DNA of 64,000 nucleotides from Aliamphritea spongicola (GTDB lineage: Bacteria > Pseudomonadota > Gammaproteobacteria > Pseudomonadales > Balneatricaceae). The translations under genes were made by a program, and so were the position numbers. The DNA lies in contig AP025283.1 of the NCBI GenBank assembly GCA_024347235.1, positions 1,302,001-1,366,000 of the forward strand. The letters are read 5' to 3'. The notes under the pieces were generated by a model. The model was not told the DNA's origin, made no database searches, and worked only from the letters and a program-made list of their open reading frames with translations. This document shows positions 1 to 10,956 of the stretch, piece after piece (positions within the stretch are counted from its first letter, which is position 1; every line of letters starts with the position of its first letter).

Positions 1-711
1 CTATGCCTATGAAGCGATACGTTACGGTCATCAGACTGTGATGGTCAGTGGAGGATCTGAAGGTTTGTGTGCTACTCAGGCAGCGGTCTTTGATACCCTC
101 TATGCAACCAGTGTTCGTAATGAAGAGCCTGAAAAGACGCCGCGACCTTTTGACCGGGACCGTGACGGGCTCGTGATTGGCGAAGGGGCTGTACGCTTAT
201 TCTTGAAGAGCTGGAACATGCGGTGGCCCGCGGCGCACATATTTATGCTGAGTTGGTCGGATTTGGTACCAACTCCGATGGCAGCCATGTTACTCAGCCT
301 TCTGCTGCCACGATGGAAGGCGCAATGCGCAAGGCGTTATCTGATGCCGGAGTTGATGCGGCTGAGATTGGTTATGTCAGTGCTCATGGTACAGCAACTG
401 CCCGCGGTGATGTTGCGGAGAGCGTTGCTACTCAGGCGGTATTTGGGACAGAAACGCCAATCAGTTCTCTGAAGAGCTTTACCGGCCATACGTTAGGGGC
501 ATGCGGCGCACTGGAGGCCTGGCTGAGTATTGAAATGATGAATGCCGGATGGTTCCATGCAACAGCAAATCTGACGGATCCGGATGAAGCGTGTGGTGAT
601 CTCGATTACATTATGCATGAAGGGCGCCGGATAGATACCCAGTATGTGATGAGCAACAACTTTGCATTTGGTGGGATTAATACGTCACTGATATTTAAAC
701 GCTGGCAGTAG
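1..711 (+). CDS. beta-ketoacyl-ACP synthase (FabB/FabF-like), 5' partial, one frame break
   Basis: Condensing enzyme of fatty-acid or polyketide-like synthesis, cut by the window start so the active-site cysteine is not visible. The catalytic histidines appear in VSAHGTATARGD and KSFTGHTLGACGALEAW, and the C-terminus carries the family block NNFAFGGINTSL. The form HGTATARGD departs from HGTSTPxxD of housekeeping FabF, so it may be a paralogue rather than main FabB or FabF. The frame breaks near 190: one extra G in GGGGCTG restores GEGAGTLILEELEHAVARG. A bidirectional terminator follows the stop. Family is sure; exact role is not. Confidence 0.85.
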
Positions 712-727
712 CCATTGGCTGTTTCTG

Positions 728-759
728 AAAAAGCCATTCAGTTTCCTGAATGGCTTTTT
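728..759. terminator. bidirectional intrinsic terminator
   Basis: Arms AAAAAGCCATTCA and TGAATGGCTTTTT around a 6-base loop, lying between two converging genes. The A and T runs on either side serve both strands. Confidence 0.85.
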
Positions 760-767
760 GTGTGACT

Positions 768-1669
768 TTATACAGCAGAGCGTTTGTTTTGCCTGCGTCG
801 GATAAGTCCTTCGGCGGTAAAAATCACCAGAGCAAGCCAGATCATGATGAAAGTGATCAGGCGGTTTGAGTCCAGAGTTTCGCCGAAGTAAAAAATCGCA
901 ATTAAAAATGAAATGCTCGGTGCGATGTATTGCATCAGGCCGATGTATAGCAGGCTGAGTCGCTGGGTTGCTGAGGTGAAGCAAAGCAAGGGCAGGCTGG
1001 TGACGATACCGGCTGCCAGCAGTAACAGGCTTAATCCTGCACTGGCATTGAGTAATACCAGTTCATTGTGGCTTGCCAGCCAGACCATATAACCGATAGC
1101 GAAAGGGAAGAGCAACAGAGTTTCGGTGAACAGGCCCAAAATCGAGTCTACCGGAATGGTTTTTCTGAGTAGCCCGTACAAGCCAAAACTGAAGGCCAGG
1201 CTCAGTGCTATCCATGGCAGTTTGCCTAACAGTATAAGCTGGTAGCTGACCGCAGCCAGTGCCAGAAGAATCGCCAACCACTGACCTCTTCGCAGGCGTT
1301 CGCCGAGAAAAATCATTCCCAGAAATACACTGACCAGCGGGTTTATATAGTATCCCAGTGCGGCTTCCAGTATTTGTTCCTGCGCAACGGCCCAGATAAA
1401 GATCATCCAGTTGGCAGAAACGATAATTGCCGTCAGTGTCAGGCTAAGCAGCAGTTTCGGCTTTTTCAGCAGTTCGAGAATGTCTTTGCCCCGCTTGCTG
1501 ATCAGCAATATTGCCGCTAGAAAAGCCAGTGACCAGGCGATACGGTGCGCAAGTACCTCCATCGCTGGCACGCTGGCGATGGCATGAAAGTAGATTGGAA
1601 ATACGCCCCACATGCCATAGGCGGCAAGGGCAAAGTAAAAGCCTTTTTCTGTTCCTGTTCAGCGTGCAC
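768..1669 (-). CDS. rarD: RarD/EamA-family permease, one frame break near the N-terminus
   Basis: Inner-membrane drug/metabolite transporter superfamily protein of the RarD type with about ten hydrophobic segments; the natural substrate of RarD is not established. Typical blocks are MWGVFPIYFHAI at the start, ALGYYINPLVSVFLG and QYIAPSISFLIA. A GTG start at 1669, 5 bases after a GGAGG site, gives VHAEQEQKKGFYFALAAYGMWG once one T is added to the run at 1644-1648. Without it a TGA lies just upstream and only an internal ATG at 1613 remains. The start overlaps the end of the upstream Gate-domain gene by 11 bases, which suggests translational coupling. Confidence 0.85.
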
Positions 1670-2673
1670 CTGAACCTCCGTTTAGCGCAGCAGACTTTGC
1701 TACGTTGTGCATGAAGTAACGATATTTGAATTCGCTGCTGCAAAGTTTCAGCAGGCGGGTCATGATGGCGATAAAGATCAGGCTGAATGCGAGTCTGGCC
1801 CAGAGAATACCAGACAGATCAGCGCCCAGTGTCATAATCAGCAGGGTATCCTCAATAATGCTGTGGCACAATCCCAGCAGGCATAAGGCGGAGAAACAGT
1901 CTTCAGGATCAATATTGCCGCTGCGTGCTTCTCTGATCAGCAGGCCTCCGCCAAAGGATAATCCCAGTGTGATTCCGATGATTGTCAGGGAGGTAGCTTT
2001 TGGGCTGATGCCAAGCAGTTTCAGTACCGGTCTCAGTAACCAGATCATCAGCCGTTCAATGTGTAGCCAGCGCAGCAGTCGCAGTAGGCTTAGCAGTACA
2101 GCAATTATCACCAGAATCATTGCAAAGCTTTTACCTGAGAAATTATCCAGGTCAGCAGACTGTCATCGGTTTGTGCTGGTGGTTGCCAGAGGAGCTCAAC
2201 AGGTTGTTGTAACCAGTTTCCCCAGCTGTAGATATGGTGCAGGATCATGCCCAGGACAAGTGCACAGCCCATACGCAAAGCCAGCGCCGTTACCAGTCTG
2301 ACCCCTGCTTGCTGAGTGATACGGATTTCCACAGGCAGGCCGTGGGCGATCAGCATCATGGTGCCGAGTACGGTTACCTGCGCCACAGTCAGAACCTGGT
2401 CATCTGCCATCTGAAAAAGATCAGCATGCCTCCGTAGATATTGGTGATCATGGTGGTGGTCCAGACGATGCCCATGTTTTCCGGTAAACCTACCAACAGC
2501 ATCAGGGGTTCAAGCAGGGCACTGATATAGGGAATCGCGCCCATTTCCTCAAGTATTTTGACGACGATGATTACCGGCAGCGTGAGCTTGAACAGCAGAA
2601 AGAAGACATCAAAAATTTCTTTCGCCAGATCTGGCAACGTATGTTTCCAAAAGGAATGCCATATTTTATACAT
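1659..2673 (-). CDS. nucleoside-recognition (Gate) domain membrane protein, broken twice
   Basis: Polytopic membrane protein with Gate-type segments (LPVIIVVKILEEMGAIPYIS, LGLSFGGGLLIREARSG); family members are thought to move nucleoside-like or other small solutes, and the substrate here is unknown. Three frame pieces join into about 338 residues if one base is added in the A run at 2414-2418 and one in the T run at 2129-2132. The second junction could instead be a natural ATGA overlap (stop and start sharing bases at 2117-2120), giving two coupled genes of about 190 and 153 residues. Reading continuity (QVKSFAMILV) and the general pattern of missing homopolymer bases favour a single gene. 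Confidence 0.6.
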
Positions 2674-2840
2674 GGTTTAGCCTGTTACTGCGTGGTTTTG
2701 ATTGTCGGCTGATTCGGGCCGGGGAGCTATATAGTGTAATTCAGAGGAGGTTTTTAATATTTTCTATTTTTGCTTTATTGGTTAATTTAATTTCTCAGAT
2801 TGGCTTATCTGGATAATAAAAATCGCTTTTAGGGAAAATT

Positions 2841-3304
2841 ATGAAACTTCAGTTGGATCGCATTGATCGGCAAATACTCAATATTTTGCAGCGTAATAAT
2901 CGCATCAGTAATTTACAGCTTGCTGAAGAAGTAAGCTTGTCACCACCGGCGTGCCTGAAACGGGTAAAGCGTTTGCGGGAGTCTGGCGTTATAGAAGCAG
3001 ATGTGGCCATTCTGAATTCCAGAATCTTAGGTAAGATGCTGAACATCATTGTTGAAGTTGAAATGATCCGTGATCAGGCGGACCTGGCGGATGCATTTAT
3101 GCGTAAGATGCAGCTGGCAGACGAAGTTACCCAGTGTTATCAGGTGACAGGGAGGTCGATTTTCTGCTGGTGGTCATGGTGCCGGATATGGAAGCTTATG
3201 AGGTGTTTGTACGCCGTGATTTGTCCAACGATCCGTATCTGCGTAAGTTCCGTACTCTGATTTCAATGCGGCGGGACAAGTTTACAACCCGGGTCGAGGT
3301 GTAG
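2841..3304 (+). CDS. Lrp/AsnC-family transcriptional regulator, one frame break
   Basis: DNA-binding regulator of about 154 residues. The N-terminal helix-turn-helix (LDRIDRQILNILQRNNRISN, then LAEEVSLSPPACLKRVKRL) is followed by a RAM ligand-sensing domain ending YLRKFRTLISMRRDKF. Adding one G at 3151-3153 restores VTGEVDFLLVVMVPDMEAYE and moves the stop to 3304. It is divergent from the Gate-domain gene with about 170 bases between them, so that gene is a plausible target. The effector cannot be told from sequence. Confidence 0.88.
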
Positions 3305-3314
3305 ATCTGCAGGC

Positions 3315-3464
3315 AAAAAGAGAGTACTCAGTTCCCTTGAGTACTCCCTTCAGCCTGGCTTTCCATGTTCCTTGCGGAGGTTACGGCATCCTGCCTTCTT
3401 CCCTGATTCCTTTTCCGCTTTCCAGCCATCCTTTCTTCGATCCATGAAGCGTCTTACTCCACGG
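3315..3464 (-). ncRNA. candidate CsrB/RsmZ-type small RNA, copy A (downstream of copy B)
   Basis: Read on the minus strand, about 150 nt from a CATAAT -10 element (3470-3475) to an intrinsic terminator with 9-bp arms (GAGTACTCA / TGAGTACTC) and a TCTTTTT tail. It holds twelve GGA triplets, several in short hairpin loops: CTTC-ATGGATC-GAAG, GGC-AGGAT-GCC, GCT-GGAA-AGC, and AGGGA in the terminator loop. Dense GGA in loops is the hallmark of RNAs that sequester CsrA/RsmA. An inverted repeat TAAG-N7-CCTA lies 22 bases upstream of the -10, where a GacA/UvrY-type activator could bind. No reading frame with a ribosome site is seen. The assignment is from composition and layout only. Confidence 0.65.
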
Positions 3465-3578
3465 CGTCTATTATGCTGAATCAGATTTGGATTTATATAG
3501 GAATAATTCTTATTTTCCACCCTGGAGCAGGGGGAATAAGATGAATAACTGAAGTGGTGTTCGGTCAGAAAGAGCAGA

Positions 3579-3725
3579 GAAAAAGAGAGCACTCAGTTCC
3601 CCTAAGTACCCTCTTCGCGCTGGCATCCTTTTTCCGTGCGGTTGATTTGCATCCTGCTACCATCCCTGACCCGGTCCGCAAGCGTGGCCTTCCTCTGTTC
3701 TGTCCCTGAAGTTTGATGATCCTGA
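3579..3725 (-). ncRNA. candidate CsrB/RsmZ-type small RNA, copy B (upstream of copy A)
   Basis: Minus-strand gene of the same design as the neighbour: GATAAT -10 (3731-3736), inverted repeat TAAG-N7-CTTA at 3758-3772, about 147 nt with nine GGA triplets (CAGGATC, CAGGGAC, CAGGGATG, CAGGATG, AAGGATG), and a terminator whose last 22 nt match copy A with one difference. CAGGATG-type motifs are the repeated element of E. coli CsrB. The two copies have diverged in the middle but keep promoter-proximal and terminator blocks, as expected of an old tandem duplication under functional constraint. Confidence 0.65.
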
Positions 3726-3921
3726 AGCACATTATCCACGTTATATTTTTATAAATATAAGAAAAAGTCTTATTTTTGGCCTGGGCCTTATTAGACTTTA
3801 GGTGTAGTGGGCGGTTTTGTTTCCTGCGCACTAGACTTTCTGACGAGAGTTAGTGCCATTCATACCGGCCTGTCGGGTGGACAGCGTAAACATGTCATCC
3901 TACACTAGGTCGCAATATCTT

Positions 3922-4013
3922 GGTCGGGGTGCCCTGAATGGGGCTGAGAGCTGTTCGATAAACAGTGACCCGCGAACCTGATCCGGCTAATACCGGCGTA
4001 GGAAATCGAGATG
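3922..4013 (+). promoter_or_regulatory. TPP riboswitch (THI element)
   Basis: Thiamine pyrophosphate-sensing leader with the conserved blocks CGGGGTGCC, GGGCTGAGAG, ACCCGCGAACCTGATCCGG and TACCGGCGTAGGAAATCGAG in order. It lies about 280 bases before thiC and should lower thiC expression when TPP is abundant. Confidence 0.95.
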
Positions 4014-4165
4014 AACCGTCATTATTATTCCTTTCTACGGGGTTCTTGCGGTTTAGCTCGGAATAGCTAACTGTTCAATGAACCATTCTCAGTCAGTCCA
4101 GCTTCTACGCAGTATTTACCGTTTTCAGTGTTATATGACCCGGAAATTAGCCCTCGTCCGTAATG

Positions 4166-4182
4166 GTTGGCACGTTGCCAAC
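4166..4182 (+). other. perfect hairpin in the thiC leader
   Basis: GTTGGCA-CGT-TGCCAAC, a 7-bp perfect stem, in the 280-base stretch between the TPP aptamer and thiC. No T run follows, so it is not a standard terminator. It may be part of the riboswitch expression platform; the rest of 4014-4295 shows nothing else I can assign. Confidence 0.4.
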
Positions 4183-4208
4183 TTGAGCGTGTTGCCTTTA
4201 TGGATTGA

Positions 4209-6175
<1,967 letters not shown>

Positions 6176-6188
6176 CGCTTAGGTGTTT

Positions 6189-6247
6189 CCGTTTGTTTCA
6201 GACAAACGGATCATAATCAGAAAACCGCCGGATCTCCGGCGGTTTTT
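6189..6247 (+). terminator. double hairpin terminator after thiC
   Basis: An 8-bp stem CCGTTTGT/ACAAACGG (6189-6209) is followed by AAAACCGCCGG-ATCT-CCGGCGGTTTTT (6221-6247). The second hairpin also suits the converging gene on the minus strand. Confidence 0.85.
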
Positions 6248-6256
6248 GTACGCTGT

Positions 6257-6520
6257 TTATCCTTCTTTCAGTGGGTGTCCGTCCGGTAGTTGGCGTTCTA
6301 TCCACAGCGCCAGTTTATGCTTCATGTTGGGTTCGTTATCTTCCCCTTTGGCCAGTGGCTGAATCAGCTTATCCAGTACCAGTAACCGGTAGATCGCGGT
6401 GATTTTATCGCTGGCGCTGTCGGTGGCTTCGATTTTTCCGGCACCGCGCTTTTCCATATATACCCCACCAATACGGATGGCTTCTTTAACAAGGGCTGCT
6501 TCGTGCTTCAGTTTTGCCAA
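6257..6520 (-). CDS. DUF5062-like small protein
   Basis: Intact 87-residue soluble protein, probably cytoplasmic, of unknown function. The block NMKHKLALWIERQLPDGHPL and the N-terminal MAKLKHEAALVKEAIRIGG resemble, from memory, the DUF5062 proteins of Vibrio and relatives. It converges on thiC and shares its terminator region. Confidence 0.6.
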   Translation of the reverse strand: MAKLKHEAALVKEAIRIGGVYMEKRGAGKIEATDSASDKITAIYRLLVLDKLIQPLAKGEDNEPNMKHKLALWIERQLPDGHPLKEG

Positions 6521-6674
6521 AATACTGACTCCTTATGCTGACGGTACAGTCACTATAACCAAGCGCCGGCCACAGGCAAGATAAATTAAGCCGCTGGCAT
6601 AACGCGGATTTACGGTATACTTGCGCGGTTTATCGCCAGTTGTGACATTCAGCCAGCCAGAATACGAGATTTTT

Positions 6675-7313
6675 ATGAAATATTGCATCATTCCTGTTAC
6701 CGCTTTTCAGCAGAACTGTACGTTACTTTGGTGCGAAGACACGCGCCGTGCGGCGGTGGTTGATCCCGGTGGCGATGTTTCACGCATTGTGGATAAACTG
6801 GAGGCTGAAGGGCTGACGCTGGAAAAATCCTGCTGACACATGCGCATATTGATCATGCCGGAGGAACCGCTGAACTGGCACAGGCGTACGGCGTACCCAT
6901 AGAAGGGCCGCATCTGGAAGATAAATTCTGGATTGATGCGCTGGATCAGCAAAGTCAGATGTTTGGTTTTCCTTCCGTTGAGATCTTCACCCCGGATCGC
7001 TGGTTGAATGATGCTGATACAGTCAGTTTTGGTAATCAGTGTCTGGAGGTGCTGCATTGCCCGGGCCATACCCCTGGTCATGTTATCTTTTTCACCGGTC
7101 AACTCAGCTGGCACTGGTGGGGGATGTTCTGTTTAACGGTTCTATTGGCCGGACAGATTTTCCGAAGGGGATCATCCGAGCCTGATTCATTCAATCCGTG
7201 AAAAGCTCTTTACCCTGGGAGATGATGTGACATTCATTCCTGGCCATGGTCCGCTTTCCACTTTTGGACATGAGCGTTTGAATAATCCGTTTGTCAGTGA
7301 TCACCGTGGTTAA
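6675..7313 (+). CDS. metallo-beta-lactamase-fold hydrolase (YcbL/glyoxalase II-like), three frame breaks
   Basis: Zinc hydrolase of the glyoxalase II superfamily, about 213 residues once repaired. The metal-binding [10 protein letters not shown] follows a break at 6823-6827; [13 protein letters not shown] is the next motif; [17 protein letters not shown] follows a break between 7086 and 7106; and [12 protein letters not shown] near the end supplies a further histidine after a break at 7167-7170. Start [20 protein letters not shown] matches short YcbL-type proteins. The substrate is unproven; a thioester such as a glutathione conjugate is typical. Confidence 0.85.
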
Positions 7314-7486
7314 TTTTTACCTGTTTTAACTGTCAGGTATATTGTTCTTTCCGGGCCGGAAGAGCCAGGTATTTCCGGTCCGAAATCCCTTCTTTTGCAT
7401 GAATATAAATCCTGTTCAAAGGCAGGCAGAATACCGCCTTCAGCTATACTGTTAAGGCTATGTTCAAGCAACTTAGGGAGGCATGA

Positions 7487-7729
7487 ATGCAGCAGGTTAG
7501 ATATGGTGATTATCAGATCACCCCGGCCGTTCAGTCGTTAGGTCGTAACCGCTGGAACTTACTGCCAAGGATCACCGGCGCCAATGTATCTGCACTAGTA
7601 TCGCCAACTATGTTTTCTACTGCCGATCCTGAAAACCAGATAGTTACATCCTCTGAGCATGAGGCCATAAAACAATGCATTGAGCTGGGTAAAATGATCA
7701 TCGATGCAGATCTTCAGACTTACCCTTAG
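7487..7729 (+). CDS. small hypothetical protein, 80 residues
   Basis: I do not recognise this gene. The ATG at 7487 follows a clear GGGAGG site with 5-base spacing, which supports translation; an earlier ATG at 7483 is out of frame. The product is soluble, with no signal peptide or membrane segment, one Cys, and an acidic C-terminal helix (EHEAIKQCIELGKMIIDADL). It is convergent with the ZapE-like gene. Confidence 0.55.
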   Translation: MQQVRYGDYQITPAVQSLGRNRWNLLPRITGANVSALVSPTMFSTADPENQIVTSSEHEAIKQCIELGKMIIDADLQTYP

Positions 7730-7738
7730 CTTTATTTT

Positions 7739-8923
7739 TTAACTCCTGATTTCTCTTACGGGCGCTTGATTTTGATATTCCACCGACTGCATCTCAGTCA
7801 GCCTGCTTCGGGTACGGTTGAATTCAAATTCAAGGCTGCCCTGAGAATATAAATGCTCCAGCGGCTGCGCTGCACTCAGAAATAAATTTACTCGCTGATC
7901 ATACAGTTCATCCACTAAGCTGATAAAGCGTCTGGCAGGATCATCCATCCGGGCATACTGCATTTTTCGCGCACCGGTGGAGGTTGTTTCATATCCGGCA
8001 CCGATATTACCGTCTTCAACTCCCCGGGTTTTTATCCATTCCTGTGTTTGCCCGCCAAGTACCGGGACATTGCTGAGAAATACATGTTCGAACCGTGAGG
8101 CAAGCTCTATGTAATCCAGCTGTGAGCGAGGGCCGTCACACAGTTGATCAAATTCGAACCAGATACAGGTGCGGTTTCTTTTTATCACCGGAATGGTCCG
8201 GTTCATAATGCTGACCGGACAGGTAGTTTTCTGATCGCATGCGGGGCTTAATACATCAAACATATCCCCTAAAGCCGAATCAGCCGGGTGGATAAAGTAA
8301 TTATTCCGGAATGTCAGCTGGCGTAGCCGGTGATCAGTATCTCCGTCCATATGTAAGATATTAAGGTGCTGCTGTAACAGTAAAATAGCGGGCTCGAAAC
8401 GCTGACGCTGTAAGCCATCTTTATAGAGCGCCTGCGGCGGAGTGTTTGAGGTAGCGACAAATATCATACCCGCGGAAAAAAGCTTTCCAGCAGGCGTGCA
8501 AGGATCATCGCATCGCCGATATCGCTGATAAAAACTCATCAAAACAGATGACTTTGCATTCGCGGGAGAACTGTTTGGCAACCTGTTGTAACGGATTTTT
8601 ATGCCCGCTTAATGTTTGGAGTTCCCGGTGAACCCTGGCCATGAAGTGATGAAAGTGCAGGCGAGTTACGTAGCCCGGGGAAGATATTCAGTGAACAGAT
8701 CCAGCAGATAGGTTTTACCCCTACCCACCGCACCCCACATATATAAGCCTTTCGGTGTTGGGGATTTATGACCAAAAAGCCTGGGGCGGCCTGGCTGAAG
8801 TAATGCATCTGCCAGTGCCTGCAGGTGTTCGGTTGCGAACTGTTGTGCAGGATCGTTCTGATAGCCCAGCTGAGCGTTACGTGTTTGGTAAAACTGGGTA
8901 AATGTAGTGCTGTGAGCAGGCAT
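7739..8923 (-). CDS. AFG1/ZapE-like P-loop ATPase, second copy, several frame breaks
   Basis: AAA-type ATPase of the AFG1/ZapE family. Walker A is GAVGRGKTYLLDLF, Walker B is VICFDEFF, and the later blocks MIFVATSNTPPQALYKDGLQ, CDGPRSQLDYIELA and ARRFISLVDELYD are all family signatures. Breaks lie near 8670-8685, in the A run 8530-8534 and in the A run 8476-8481; repaired length is about 395 residues. A second, clearly different ZapE lies at 46049-47155 in the usual place beside rplM-rpsI, so this is a divergent paralogue. ZapE acts at the division ring in E. coli; the role of this copy is unknown. Confidence 0.85.
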
Positions 8924-9046
8924 TTAAGTCCGTGATGCTGATCCTGATGAATGTGTTGCGAGAATATCAGTATATGGGCCGGACTTGTATTAGCCAGATG
9001 TTACCGGGACAATTGCGCGCAGTTGTTTATCGGGAAGAAGGTTCAT

Positions 9047-9796
9047 ATGAGTGTTACGTCAGAAATGGCCAGCCATATCTATAGTGGTGGCATGCCGGAA
9101 GAGCAGGCGAAAATTGATGCTGTTCTGTCAGAGCCTGTTGCAGAACCTAAGCTGCTGATCTGGCGTTACGCTGAGCCCGCGGTGATTATGGGGCGTTCAC
9201 AGCGGCCGGATAATGAGATGCTACAGCGCGCAGCAGCAGCCAGAAATATTCCAGTACAGCAGCGTGGTTCAGGCGGTGGCGCTGTGCTTGCTGGTCCCTG
9301 GATGTTGAGTGTTACTCTGTTTTTACCCACGGATCATCCGGCTGCTGAGCTGGGAATTATTGATATTTTTAAGTGGTTTGAGGCGGCCTGGTTAAAGGTA
9401 TTGTTGGATAGCGGCATACCCTGTCAGTCTGTTGATGAGTCTATGATTGCTGAGTCTAAAGTAGCCGCCAAGGCACAAAAGGTTGAATGGGCCTGCTATG
9501 CGGGGCTTTCCCATGGAGAGCTAGTTTCCAATGATGGCCGTAAGTTGTTGGGGCTGGCACAGATTCGCAAACGAAATGGCGTGGCATTGGTCAGTGGTTT
9601 ACATTTGTCCCCATGCGAATGGTCACTGCTGGCTGACGTTGTGGCTGATGAGCCGTCGCTTGGTGAAAATCTTCAGCGTTTGAACAGTGACTGCTTCAGC
9701 CTGAGCGGTATAAGTGCGGATACACTGCTGCATCCGCTGGTGGATGAATTAATCAAAGCGTTGCATGAAGCCAGTGGACATTTAGACGTTATATAG
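9047..9796 (+). CDS. lipoate-protein ligase family protein (BPL/LplA/LipB fold)
   Basis: Intact 249-residue protein that probably transfers lipoate or octanoate to lysines of lipoyl domains. The motif QQRGSGGGAVLAGPWMLS is the family's substrate-binding loop, and GRKLLGLAQIRKRNG carries the expected lysine. ATG at 9047 follows GAAGAAGG. The three lipoyl domains of AceF in this window are plausible clients. Whether it is a salvage ligase (LplA) or an octanoyl transferase (LipM-like) cannot be decided here. It converges on pfkA with 11 bases between stops. Confidence 0.8.
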   Translation: MSVTSEMASHIYSGGMPEEQAKIDAVLSEPVAEPKLLIWRYAEPAVIMGRSQRPDNEMLQRAAAARNIPVQQRGSGGGAVLAGPWMLSVTLFLPTDHPAAELGIIDIFKWFEAAWLKVLLDSGIPCQSVDESMIAESKVAAKAQKVEWACYAGLSHGELVSNDGRKLLGLAQIRKRNGVALVSGLHLSPCEWSLLADVVADEPSLGENLQRLNSDCFSLSGISADTLLHPLVDELIKALHEASGHLDVI

Positions 9797-9807
9797 CCGG
9801 CCCCCGA

Positions 9808-10812
9808 CTATTTATGCAGCAGCATTGCCATATCGAGAAGCTGCTCATTGACCGGTTTGGTTTTCTCCATGACATCCCGTAGCGGAACGGTACAGATCCG
9901 ACTTTCCGAGATGCCTACCATGATATCGCTGTAACCTGCTTTCAGATATTCAATGGCAGACGTTGCCAGGCAGGAAGCCAGTACCCGGTCCCGGCCGGTA
10001 GGCGTACCACCGCGCTGAATGTGGCCGAGGATACATACTCCCGGCGACTCACCCTGTTCTTCCAGTTGTTGTGCCAGACGATAGGTCAGCCCCGGACGTG
10101 GTCCTTCTGCAACGACAATGATACCGCTGCTGCCTTTACCTTCGTGGCGGTTGTTGGCCAGAGAAAAGCATAACGCTTCGATTTTGAATTCGGTTTCGGG
10201 CACAACAATCATTTCAGCACCACAGGCGATACCTACCTGAGTGGCGATATGTCCTGAATTACGCCCCATGACTTCCACCAGAAACAGCCGCTCATGTGAA
10301 ACGGCGGTATCACGGATTTTATCAATACCTTCAAGTGCGGTATTCACCGCAGTATCAAAGCCAATGGTGTCATCGGTACCGTAGATATCGTTATCAATTG
10401 TGCCGGGCAGGCCGACAACCGGAATACCGCTTTCCTGGGTCAGAAGGTGGGCGCCTGAAAGAGATCCGTCACCACCAATAACAACCAGCCCGTCGATGCC
10501 ATTCTTCTTCAGAATTTCTGCTGCCTGGTTTCTCACAACCGGATCGCGAAAAGCATCGCAGCGGTCACTTTTGAGCAGTGTGCCGCCACGCTGAATAATG
10601 TTAGTGACATCACTGGCAACCAGTTCAACCATGTCGCCGATGATCAGACCGCTATAACCACGGTTAACACCAAACACTTTAATTCCCTGATTTATGGCTG
10701 CCCGTACAACTCCCCGAATAGCAGGGTTCATACCGGGTGAGTCTCCGCCACTGGTGAGTACGGCAATCGCACTTAACGTACGGGTATGTTCAAGTTGTGG
10801 TAATTGATACAT
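9808..10812 (-). CDS. pfkA: ATP-dependent 6-phosphofructokinase
   Basis: Glycolytic kinase converting fructose 6-phosphate to fructose 1,6-bisphosphate. Intact at 334 residues from ATG 10812, preceded by GAAAGGA. ATP-site TSGGDSPGMNPAIRG, catalytic GLPGTIDNDIYGTDDTIGFDTA, and substrate motifs EVMGRNSGHIA and GHIQRGGTPTGRDR are all present. In ...VVIGGDGS the Gly-Asp-Gly pattern points to ATP rather than pyrophosphate as donor. It is divergent from aceK. Confidence 0.95.
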   Translation of the reverse strand: MYQLPQLEHTRTLSAIAVLTSGGDSPGMNPAIRGVVRAAINQGIKVFGVNRGYSGLIIGDMVELVASDVTNIIQRGGTLLKSDRCDAFRDPVVRNQAAEILKKNGIDGLVVIGGDGSLSGAHLLTQESGIPVVGLPGTIDNDIYGTDDTIGFDTAVNTALEGIDKIRDTAVSHERLFLVEVMGRNSGHIATQVGIACGAEMIVVPETEFKIEALCFSLANNRHEGKGSSGIIVVAEGPRPGLTYRLAQQLEEQGESPGVCILGHIQRGGTPTGRDRVLASCLATSAIEYLKAGYSDIMVGISESRICTVPLRDVMEKTKPVNEQLLDMAMLLHK

Positions 10813-10956
10813 AAAAATCCTTTCTGGCGATGCTTTAAATATGAGTGACTTAACTGAATTAAACAAGCACTTTACCGTGTGAGTCTGACGCTTTTATGAA
10901 GTGTGCTGCGGGTTGTGCTAATACTTATTGAATTGGCGGGCAGAGGTGCTGAGCAG

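Noticed and set aside
1659..2410. Two Gate-domain genes coupled by an ATGA overlap.
   Set aside because: One missing base in the T run at 2129-2132 gives a continuous protein, and such losses are common here. Kept only as an alternative.
3350..3831. Short minus-strand reading frames of 80-88 residues across the region before thiC.
   Set aside because: No ribosome sites, odd composition, and they coincide with the two proposed small RNA genes and their terminators.
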